57,103 nucleotides of DNA from Fimbriimonadaceae bacterium (lineage in GTDB: Bacteria; Armatimonadota; Fimbriimonadia; Fimbriimonadales; Fimbriimonadaceae), in assembly GCA_025934835.1 (NCBI GenBank), contig JAICWL010000009.1, positions 1 through 57,103 on the forward strand. Reading direction: 5' to 3'. Shown piece by piece: positions 50,657-57,103 of this stretch (its first letter is position 1; every line of letters starts with the position of its first letter). A model generated the notes under the pieces. The model did no database searches. It had not been told where the DNA came from and saw nothing but the letters and a program-made list of their open reading frames with translations. The position numbers and the translations under genes are program-made.

Positions 50657-51363
50657 GTACCCCTAGTGTCCCCGAATAGATCGATCTGCATGCGCATCGT
50701 GAGTCTCCAATTGCGCGTGAGGCATGGCTCGACGAGCATGGCCGCGCGCCGGCGCAGAGTTTCGGAATCCCTCCCTTCCGGCATCAGGAACACGCGGTTC
50801 GGCTCGATGCCGCTCAGCCCAGACAGCAGCTCGTCGATCTCCCCGAGGTCCTCGTCCATTGACTCCGTCACGACGAATTTGAGCTGATATTCATATTTAT
50901 CGATGAGCCTTTGAAGCGGCTCTCGATCGAGCCTCGTCCGCTCGTGGCGCTCGCGCCAAGACCCGCTCGGAGCCGAGCTTGCGAGCTTCGGGCTGATGCT
51001 CATTAGGTCGCAAGCTAGGTCTCGGTCCACGGTGCCGGCCGTTTCGATCGTGATTACCTTGCCGATAGACCGCAGGCTCTCCGCAAGCGAAGCGATCGGC
51101 TCGAAAAGCATTGGCTCTCCGCCAGTAAGCACGACGTGCCGCAGAGCGTGAGGCTCGATCGCCCGAACGATCTCATCGGTTTGGAGCATTGGTCCTTCGG
51201 GCTTCCAGCTCGCATAAGGCGTGTCGCACCAGGAGCACCGGAGGTTGCAGCCGCTGACGCGCACGAACGACGAGGGCATGCCCGTCCACATCCCTTCTCC
51301 TTGCAAGCTCGCGAAGATCTCAGCTACGCGCAAACGGCCAGCCGGCTCGTTCGGCGGTTCCAC
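50653..51363 (-). CDS. queE: 7-carboxy-7-deazaguanine synthase QueE (radical SAM)
   Basis: Converts 6-carboxytetrahydropterin to CDG, on the way to queuosine or other 7-deazaguanines. The 236 residues have the radical SAM cysteine motif CNLRCSWC at ~40-47 and the family block AEIFASLQGEGMWTGMPSSFVRVSG, with VVLTGGEPMLF and a C-terminal FLMPEGRDSETL. No other que gene is adjacent, but a remnant of tgt lies at 56.5 kb. Confidence 0.92.
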   Translation of the reverse strand: MEPPNEPAGRLRVAEIFASLQGEGMWTGMPSSFVRVSGCNLRCSWCDTPYASWKPEGPMLQTDEIVRAIEPHALRHVVLTGGEPMLFEPIASLAESLRSIGKVITIETAGTVDRDLACDLMSISPKLASSAPSGSWRERHERTRLDREPLQRLIDKYEYQLKFVVTESMDEDLGEIDELLSGLSGIEPNRVFLMPEGRDSETLRRRAAMLVEPCLTRNWRLTMRMQIDLFGDTRGT

Positions 51364-51372
51364 ACCGTCAGT

Positions 51373-52449
51373 TTAGTCCTTGGAACCGGGTGCGAGCTTG
51401 TCGACTGCCGTGGACACTTGATCCTCGAACGCTTTCGGATCGGCCGCATCGAAGCCCATCCAAGCGTTCACGACCTTGCCCGTTCGATCTACCAGGAAGA
51501 ACATCGGCGTGGCGGGCGTGGCGAACTGCTTGAATGAACGTCCATTCGGATCGAACAGCGCATCGCTGCCCAGCTTGGCCGCTTCGGCCCGAGTCGTCGC
51601 ATTCGTCAGCCGCACCACGCCGACCTTGGCTCGCAGCGCGTCCAGCGAGGCTAGCGCCTGGCTGCTGGGCACGCAGTCCGACCCCAGAAGGGCGAGCAGC
51701 TTGGGCCTGCCGGCGATTTCGGCGCTGAGGTTGGTGGATTTGCCGGCGTGGTCGATCCATTTTCCGTTCGGCGCCGGCTGTCCCACGGCGACCGAAGGGA
51801 GCAGTCTGGGAATCGAGTAAGGCGTGAATCCCAGCGGCAGATCGCGCACGAAAGCCGACAGGGGCAAGTTCGCGCTCGGCTTGTATCCGCTGAACGTCCA
51901 CGTGCTTTCGATCTTAGGGCCCATCTGCGCTTCGCTCACGGAGTGCCATTTCTGAATCCGGCCAGTCGGATCCACGACGATGTCCACGTGCCCCTTGCCC
52001 ATCATCGTCTGGAAGTCCGACGAGATCTGGTCTCCACCCCCGGCGGGCGGCGGATCGAGCTTGAACTTTGCCTTTGAGGGCACGGCCCGGCGCAAGTCGG
52101 CGCTTAACATGAAAGATGGAATCACGCCTTGGAGGCCGCTGATGTGCGACCCGCTGACCTCAATGACCCCGGGGAACGGATATTCATCGTAGGTCTTCGT
52201 CGCCACGTCGTATTCACGCGCGCCGGCTTCCGTCACCGAAAGCACGTATTTGTCCCCCTTGTAATTGCATTCGAACAAAAGCCGCTTATTTCGATGGAAT
52301 CTGACGAACCCCTCGGCGCGGCTCTTGCCCCTCGTTGCGCTGTACCGCACCTCGAGCTCCGGGTGAGCGTTTGCGAACGCGGCGTAGCGCGCCAGAACGG
52401 CTTCGGGAGTTGTCGAGCCGGATTGAAGGATCAGAAAAATGGGAATCAT
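51373..52449 (-). CDS. Secreted protein with LolA/DUF2092-like N-domain and thioredoxin-like C-domain
   Basis: 358 residues. The N-terminus is hydrophobic (MIPIFLILQSGSTT), like an export signal. The first ~210 residues resemble outer-membrane lipoprotein sorting (LolA/DUF2092) folds; the last ~130 resemble a TlpA-like thioredoxin domain (VGQPAPNGKWIDHAGKSTNLSAEIAGRPKLLALLGSDCVPSSQAL). The active site reads CVPS rather than CxxC, so one cysteine is missing. The longer form to 52584 lies in low-quality sequence. It is 9 bp from queE. Confidence 0.72.
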   Translation of the reverse strand: MIPIFLILQSGSTTPEAVLARYAAFANAHPELEVRYSATRGKSRAEGFVRFHRNKRLLFECNYKGDKYVLSVTEAGAREYDVATKTYDEYPFPGVIEVSGSHISGLQGVIPSFMLSADLRRAVPSKAKFKLDPPPAGGGDQISSDFQTMMGKGHVDIVVDPTGRIQKWHSVSEAQMGPKIESTWTFSGYKPSANLPLSAFVRDLPLGFTPYSIPRLLPSVAVGQPAPNGKWIDHAGKSTNLSAEIAGRPKLLALLGSDCVPSSQALASLDALRAKVGVVRLTNATTRAEAAKLGSDALFDPNGRSFKQFATPATPMFFLVDRTGKVVNAWMGFDAADPKAFEDQVSTAVDKLAPGSKD

Positions 52450-52502
52450 GACGTGTGCCCGTGAATTATGCCTGTCCAATGGAATAACGCGAGGTTTGCA
52501 CT

Positions 52503-53099
52503 CTAGGTTCGATCTAGCTCGAGAGCGCGGAGCACTTGGCGAAATACCGTCTCGGGGTCCTGCGAGGCGTCCACGACCTCCCACCGGCCCGGGTCGAGCG
52601 CGGCGAGCTTCAGAAACCCTGCCCGCACGCGCTCGTGGAATTCCAGCGGCATATCGTCCAGCCGGTCCTTGTGACGAATGCGCCCGAGGCCGATTCGCGG
52701 CTCCAAGTCGAAAAGCAGCACCTTGTCCGGCCGCACGCCCCCGGTGGCAAACACGTTCGCTCTGGCGATGAACTCAGGGTCCATCCCCCTCGCCATGCCC
52801 TGATACACCACCGTCGAATCGGCGTGCCGATCGCAAAGCACCCAGGCGCCTCGTTCCAGCGCCGGCCGGATGACCGTGGCCATATTGTTCGCCCGATCCG
52901 CGAGGAACAGCATCAGCTCGGCTTTGGGATCGAGATCGCCCGGAGCAAGTAGGATTTGCCGTATGGCCTGGCCCAGCGAACCGGCTCCCGGCTCTCGCGT
53001 CACGACGGCGACTATGCCATCCGCGGCGAGCGCCTCGGCCAGGCGAGCGATGGCGGTGCTCTTGCCGCCGCCCTCCGGGCCCTCGAACGCGACGAACAA
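52503..53099 (-). CDS. tmk: Thymidylate kinase
   Basis: Phosphorylates dTMP to dTDP. The 198 residues begin FVAFEGPEGGGKSTAIARLAEAL (P-loop GPEGGGKST), with VTREPGAGSLGQAIR, the DRHADSTVVYQG motif (DRY/H), and a LID-type stretch RIRHKDRLDDMPLEFHERVR. All are normal. It begins immediately after the stop of the M42 peptidase gene (0-bp gap), so it shares that transcript. Confidence 0.95.
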   Translation of the reverse strand: MFVAFEGPEGGGKSTAIARLAEALAADGIVAVVTREPGAGSLGQAIRQILLAPGDLDPKAELMLFLADRANNMATVIRPALERGAWVLCDRHADSTVVYQGMARGMDPEFIARANVFATGGVRPDKVLLFDLEPRIGLGRIRHKDRLDDMPLEFHERVRAGFLKLAALDPGRWEVVDASQDPETVFRQVLRALELDRT

Positions 53100-54146
53100 C
53101 TATTCTCCTACCAGGTACTCGGCAACCAAGGCCGCCGTATCGATCAGCGCGTCGATGTGCGTGCGCTCGTATCCATGCGAGGTATCGACCCCGGGCCCGA
53201 TGAGCGCAACCTCGGCGCTTCCGCCCGATCGCCAGTAAGCGCTTCCGTCCGAGCCGTAGTACGGATAAACGTCCGGCTTGAGGTCGATGCCCCTGCGCTC
53301 GGCAACGTCTCTCAGCCGACCGGTAAGCCCCTTGCTGTACGGCCCCGTGGAGTCGGCGATGCACACCGAGCAGTGGAATTCGTCCCCTTGGATGCCGTCG
53401 CCGATGCACGCCATGTCGAGAATGACGAGTTCGGCGAGCGCCGCCGGCAGACCGTCCATGCCGCCGTGGCCAACCTCCTCGAAGTTGCTGATGAGGAGGG
53501 TCGTGTCGTAAGCGGGAGTGACCCCGGCCTCCTTGAGCGATCTGAGCGCCGCGACCGCGCAAGCCACGCAAGCTTTGTCGTCGAGGAACCGAGACCGGAT
53601 GAATCCGGACTCGCTGACGACGCAACGCGGATCGAATGAAACGAAATCGCCTACTTCTATGCCCAGCATGCGCGTTTCTTCCGAGCTGCTCGTACGCTCG
53701 TCGATGCGCACTTCGAGCGTGTCCGGGTTTCGGGGCGCGGCGCCGGCATCCTTGTTCACATGCGTAGCGCCGTTCACGAGCACTAGCGACCCGGTAAAGT
53801 GCCTGCCCGACTGCGCCGCGATCGTCACCCCCTCGCTTTCCACGCTCGACCAGTTCAGCCCGTTCAGCGCCTTGAGCTTGAGGCGGCCGTTCGGCTTTAT
53901 CTGCTGCACCACTGCGCCCAAGGTATCCACGTGCGCCGACAGCGCTCGCGGTTTGTTCGGACTGAGCCCCTCGAGGTGGGCGAGCACCGCGCCTTTGGTG
54001 GTGCGCGTCGTGGGTACGTCGAGCGCCGCGAGCTCCTGCTCGACGAGCGTCACGGCCCATTCGGTGTCGCCGGTCGGGCTCGGCGTGTTCAACAGGTCGA
54101 TTAAGAAACGCCTGAGGTAATCGGCGGAGATCTCGAAACGCGCCAC
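53100..54146 (-). CDS. M42-family aminopeptidase (FrvX/glutamyl aminopeptidase-like)
   Basis: 348 residues from GTG at 54146. Zinc-ligand motifs are present: SAHVDTLG (H, D), DDKACVACAV (Asp), NFEEVGHGG (Glu-Glu), LDMACIGDG (Asp), and TSHGYERTH (His). These fit the tetrahedral M42 aminopeptidases, which cut N-terminal residues from peptides in the cytoplasm. A longer frame to 54308 has an unlikely N-terminal part. It ends next to tmk. Confidence 0.9.
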   Translation of the reverse strand: MARFEISADYLRRFLIDLLNTPSPTGDTEWAVTLVEQELAALDVPTTRTTKGAVLAHLEGLSPNKPRALSAHVDTLGAVVQQIKPNGRLKLKALNGLNWSSVESEGVTIAAQSGRHFTGSLVLVNGATHVNKDAGAAPRNPDTLEVRIDERTSSSEETRMLGIEVGDFVSFDPRCVVSESGFIRSRFLDDKACVACAVAALRSLKEAGVTPAYDTTLLISNFEEVGHGGMDGLPAALAELVILDMACIGDGIQGDEFHCSVCIADSTGPYSKGLTGRLRDVAERRGIDLKPDVYPYYGSDGSAYWRSGGSAEVALIGPGVDTSHGYERTHIDALIDTAALVAEYLVGE

Positions 54147-54258
54147 GCCGGACGGTTTACCCCAGCGGCTTATTGCATTCTGTGGACAAACACTGGGCCT
54201 TTCGCGCGATCCTGCCGAAAACCTACTAGGGATTCGGTTTTTGGAGACACGCAAACAC

Positions 54259-55998
54259 ATGCAGCGTAAGAAACTCGGAGATTTGCTCGTCGAGCAGGGG
54301 CTGCTCACCTATCAGCAATTGAGCAAGGCGCTCGATCGTCAGCGGTCGACCGGAAAGGCACTCGGAGAGGTGCTCATCGACCTCGGCTTCATGACCGAAG
54401 GTCAGCTCACCGGCGCGTTGGCGGAGCAGCAGGACGTGGAAACGTGGGATCTCAAGCGAGACCCGCCTTCCCCCGAGGCCATCAGTACGCTAAACCCGGA
54501 ATTCTGCATTTCGAATCTCGTGGTGCCGGTAAAGGTCGAGGACGGTTCTCTCGTTTTAGCGATGCGCTCGACCGGCAACCTGCCCGTCATCGACGCCGTG
54601 CACCGGCTCACGCATTTGCGTGTGCTGCCCGTGCAGGTGAGCGACGCGCTCTTGGCTTCCTGCCTCCATGAGCTCTACGGCGACGACCCTTCGCTCGCCG
54701 ACGCCGTCGAGTCGTTCGTTTCCCGAGCATTGGACGAGGTCAGCGACAACGTTGGCATTGAGACTGGAGGCGCGATTTCCGAAGAGGAAACCCGGCCAGT
54801 CATCGGTCTCGTGAACCAGATCATCATGGACGCGATCGAAATGGGCGCCAGCGACATTCACCTCGAGCCGCGCGGCAAGTGCGCAGACCTTCGGTACCGC
54901 GTAGACGGACGACTGATGAAGGTTCGCGAAATCCCTGCCTCGCTTCTACCGATGGTCGGAGCCCGGTTCAAAATCATGGCCGATCTCGACATCGCAGAGC
55001 ACAGGCTCCCTCAGGACGGCCGAATCCAAGTTCGCGCCAAGGCGAGGAACGTCGATTTGCGTTTGAGCATTCTGCCCACGCACTACGGCCCTCGCGTGGT
55101 GGGCCGAGTTTTGGACCGCTCCGCGGCTCTCAAGAGCATGGAGCAGATCGGATTCAGCGAGGACAATGCGGGGCTGTTCCAGCAGCTCATCGAAAAGCCG
55201 TACGGCATCGTCTTGGTAACCGGCCCGACCGGAAGCGGCAAGACGACGACTCTGTATGCCGCGATCAATGCGATCAAGAACGAAGGCACGAACATCATGA
55301 CTTGCGAGGACCCGATCGAATACGACATTCACGGGATCAACCAGTCGCAGGTAAACGAGAAGACAGGTCTGACCTTCGCCACCCAACTTCGAGCGATCTT
55401 GCGCCAGGACCCGGACGTGATCCTGGTAGGCGAGATTCGAGACCAGGAGACGGTGAAAACCGCCATCCGCGCCTCGCTCACCGGGCACCTCGTGCTCAGC
55501 ACGCTGCACTGCAACGACGCTGCGAGCGCCATCCCGCGTCTGCTAGACATGGGCGCTCCGGCCTACATGCTCAGCACTTCGCTGATCGGCGTCGTGGCCC
55601 AGCGCCTGTTGCGAATGCTGTGCCAGCACTGCAAGGAGCAGGCGACTCCCACCGTGCTCGAAACACAGTTTCTGAACTCGATGGGTTACGAGGCGCCGAA
55701 GAAGATTTGGCATGCTCGAGGCTGCCAGAAGTGCTACAACACGGGCTTTTCGGGCCGCGCGGCCGTCCATGAGATTCTGCCGATCACCGAAGAGGTCGCC
55801 CACTTGATCGCCTCGAGCGCTTCGATGGATGAGCTTCGAGCGGCCGGCGCCGAATGCGGCATGCGTTCGATTCAGCACGACGCCGTGGCCCGCGTGTTCG
55901 CCGGCGAGACCACGATCGAGGAAGCGAAGAGGATGATCTTCTTCGATACATTCGGGCACAAGCGCGCGACCGGCAAGATCCTGCCGTTGGCAAGCTAG
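54259..55998 (+). CDS. pilB: Type II secretion / type IV pilus assembly ATPase (GspE/PilB)
   Basis: Hexameric ATPase that drives pseudopilus or pilus assembly. 579 residues: an MshEN-type N-domain (LLVEQGLLTYQQLSKALDRQ and EVLIDLGFMTEGQLTGAL), Walker A GPTGSGKTTTLYAAI at ~320, the Asp box and Walker B (LRQDPDVILVGEIRDQET), and a four-cysteine zinc region (CQHCKEQ then CQKCYNTGFSGRAAVHEIL). It matches PilB/GspE. It may assemble pseudopilins such as that at 25871. Start at ATG 54259; TTG at 54241 is upstream. Confidence 0.94.
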   Translation: MQRKKLGDLLVEQGLLTYQQLSKALDRQRSTGKALGEVLIDLGFMTEGQLTGALAEQQDVETWDLKRDPPSPEAISTLNPEFCISNLVVPVKVEDGSLVLAMRSTGNLPVIDAVHRLTHLRVLPVQVSDALLASCLHELYGDDPSLADAVESFVSRALDEVSDNVGIETGGAISEEETRPVIGLVNQIIMDAIEMGASDIHLEPRGKCADLRYRVDGRLMKVREIPASLLPMVGARFKIMADLDIAEHRLPQDGRIQVRAKARNVDLRLSILPTHYGPRVVGRVLDRSAALKSMEQIGFSEDNAGLFQQLIEKPYGIVLVTGPTGSGKTTTLYAAINAIKNEGTNIMTCEDPIEYDIHGINQSQVNEKTGLTFATQLRAILRQDPDVILVGEIRDQETVKTAIRASLTGHLVLSTLHCNDAASAIPRLLDMGAPAYMLSTSLIGVVAQRLLRMLCQHCKEQATPTVLETQFLNSMGYEAPKKIWHARGCQKCYNTGFSGRAAVHEILPITEEVAHLIASSASMDELRAAGAECGMRSIQHDAVARVFAGETTIEEAKRMIFFDTFGHKRATGKILPLAS

Positions 55999-56008
55999 GC
56001 CCATCGAA

Positions 56009-56024
56009 CCGAAGGGCTCTTCGG
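56009..56024. other. Small hairpin between pilB and tmRNA
   Basis: CCGAAG at 56009-56014 and CTTCGG at 56019-56024, perfect 6-bp stem with GGCT loop. It lies 11 bp after the pilB stop codon and before the tmRNA start. There is no T-run, so it is weak as a terminator. Confidence 0.3.
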
Positions 56025-56048
56025 AACGTAGTAAGCTGTAGATCAATT

Positions 56049-56403
56049 GGGGGCGAACGGGTTCGACAGGGCCGGTTCGACTTTCGGTTGCGAGCCGTGG
56101 ATTCTCGTTGGCCACGTTAAAAACGAGAAAAACAGTAGCTGCGAATAACAACTACGCCTTCGCGGCCTAAGCGCCACGAGGTCCGCCGTTCCCGATCCGG
56201 TAGGGGACGATCCGGGCCTAACTAAATCCGGATAGCCTGACGAGCTTCTGTTCGTAGCGAGCCAGGCGAAATAAATCGAACTGGCCGACTGCCCAGGCGG
56301 CCCCGGCAGAGGGCAGCGGCGAGATAAAGTACAGGGGAGACGCTCGTGGTAACTGAAGGGCCGACGGTTTTGGAAGGGAGTTCAACTCTCCCCGCCTCCA
56401 CCA
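56049..56403 (+). ncRNA. ssrA: Transfer-messenger RNA (tmRNA)
   Basis: Rescues stalled ribosomes and tags the unfinished protein for degradation. The 5' end GGGGGCGAACGGGTTCGAC and the 3' end CCGCCTCCACCA pair as the acceptor stem (5' GGGGGCG with CGCCTCC, one G-U), and a T-arm with TTCAACT is present. The tag frame follows GTA at 56138-56170: GCT GCG AAT AAC AAC TAC GCC TTC GCG GCC TAA, which gives the tag AANNNYAFAA. The sequence is one piece, about 355 nt, of normal length. SmpB is not in the window. Confidence 0.95.
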
Positions 56404-56513
56404 ATTTTGCTTCGGCGCCGCATCCGGCGGCCGCAGCTTGCGACTCTGCTCCGTGACGCCCGATCGGCTTATCGTTTGCCAGACTTCTGCCACGCCAACG
56501 ATCAGAACCCGGC

Positions 56514-56640
56514 TTACGCCTTCGCGTAGCGCTCGACGAGCGCCGGCGAAGTACCTTGCTCGATCGCCTTGCGGATCTCCCGCATGAGCCGTGCGTAAAA
56601 CGCCAGGTTGTGAAGCGTGGCGACGCGCGTGCCGAGTCCG
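56514..56640 (-). pseudogene. tgt: C-terminal fragment of queuine tRNA-ribosyltransferase (tgt)
   Basis: About 40 codons at the end of an open frame match the end of Tgt: LGTRVATLHNLAFYARLMRE, then IRKAIEQGT and a stop. The pattern HNL.FY..LM..IR.AI is conserved in Tgt. Upstream in frame the similarity is lost around the codons for RQHGLG (~56640), and the 142-residue membrane protein gene follows directly. No Tgt catalytic part is seen. I call it a remnant, cut by deletion or insertion. Confidence 0.6.
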
Positions 56641-56665
56641 TGCTGCCGGTCCCGGCGGGTGGATG

Positions 56666-57094
56666 CTAAGAGCCTGCCTCCTGGATGTCGACGGTCAGAA
56701 CGTTCTCGACGAAGGTCACCGGCCGTCCCTCGACCGTGATCACGACGTCGTCTCGGTCCAGCACCTCGAACCACTCTGCGTCTCGGCCCAGGAATCTGCT
56801 AAGGCACCCGAGAAATCGCTCCTCCGCCTCCCAGAAAATGATTCCTAGGAGCTCCTCTTCGGGGTCGTCGTCCACTTTGCGCTTATTGTAAGCGCGGCGT
56901 ACTGCGACAGGTGCATCCTCTCGCTCGAAGCGTTCTACCGCTCCAACTCTCGCCGCCCTGCGGCACAGCATCGCAAGTTTTTCTTGGCTGCTGATGGCCG
57001 ACAGCCCCCACACGAGCACGACGAGGCTGCCGACTAGCACCGCCCAGCCGTACCACCGTCCGTCCGTAGCCATTCCTAGCCCGAAAAGGAACAT
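56666..57094 (-). CDS. Single-pass membrane protein of unknown function (may extend past window)
   Basis: 142 residues from ATG at 57094. One membrane helix (~13-33, WYGWAVLVGSLVVLVWGLSAI) and a cytoplasmic part with charged helices (AVRRAYNKRKVDDDPEEELLGIIFWEAEERFLGCLSRFLG) and a beta end (DRDDVVITVEGRPVTFVENVLTVDI). No family is recognised. The frame is open to the window edge (57103), so a longer N-terminus is possible. It lies just before the tgt fragment on the same strand. Confidence 0.55.
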   Translation of the reverse strand: MFLFGLGMATDGRWYGWAVLVGSLVVLVWGLSAISSQEKLAMLCRRAARVGAVERFEREDAPVAVRRAYNKRKVDDDPEEELLGIIFWEAEERFLGCLSRFLGRDAEWFEVLDRDDVVITVEGRPVTFVENVLTVDIQEAGS

Positions 57095-57103
57095 GGTGAC
57101 GAA

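Noticed and set aside
1..57103. CRISPR array, prophage or insertion sequence
   Set aside because: No regularly spaced repeats, integrase, transposase or phage structural gene was found; the only hint of past integration is the tgt remnant after tmRNA.

Overview
The window is 57.1 kb of GC-rich, tightly packed chromosomal DNA. It has no rRNA, tRNA or CRISPR array that I can see and no recognisable insertion sequence. The gene mix points to a diderm bacterium close to Armatimonadota, perhaps Fimbriimonadales-like. This is an inference from family content: a LacI regulator coupled to an H-X9-DG (DUF1559-type) prepilin, a CdaA/YbbR pair in a genome that also carries OstA/LptC-like and PilB/GspE proteins, a type-3 prolyl-tRNA synthetase, and many secreted carboxypeptidase-regulatory-like lipoproteins. 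No rRNA marker is present to confirm it.

Regions, left to right. 1-13 kb: the 3' part of proS, a minus-strand cdaA-cdaR(YbbR)-GNAT operon for c-di-AMP synthesis, pheA (chorismate mutase/prephenate dehydratase), small secreted and membrane proteins, an esterase, an orphan response regulator, endonuclease IV, a phosphohexomutase, an APC permease and priA. 13-20 kb: five minus-strand genes for envelope or secreted proteins, including an OstA/LptC-like protein and a 900-residue protein with a decayed metallopeptidase motif. 20-24 kb: a molybdenum cofactor cluster mobA-moeA-moaD-moaE, divergent from modAB with no modC. 24-32 kb: a GH5 glycosidase, a lipoprotein, a prepilin and its overlapping LacI regulator under a 38-bp palindrome, two orphan genes of unknown function, then a DUF374 acyltransferase, a rhomboid protease and YebC. 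32-41 kb: a hydrolase, a large DUF4838 protein, a phosphate transport pair (DUF47-PiT), small enzymes, a GAF-domain sensor and a TPR protein. 41-47 kb: a rare fusion of a sugar-binding protein to an ABC permease, two acetyltransferases, an FAD oxidoreductase and a DUF1003 protein. 47-57 kb: alaS, queE, a thioredoxin-fold protein, tmk, an M42 peptidase, a pilB/gspE ATPase, tmRNA, and a stranded C-terminal piece of tgt next to a small membrane protein.

Compactness is a recurring theme. Many same-strand neighbours share ATGA overlaps, and three convergent pairs interlock their stop codons in a 4-bp CTAG or CTAA. The most interesting items are the SBP-permease fusion, the LacI/prepilin unit with its large palindrome, the tgt fragment beside tmRNA, modAB without modC, the orphan pair at 28.1-29.6 kb, and a short proline/lysine-rich gene at 43.9 kb. 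I found no clear new defence or mobile system.
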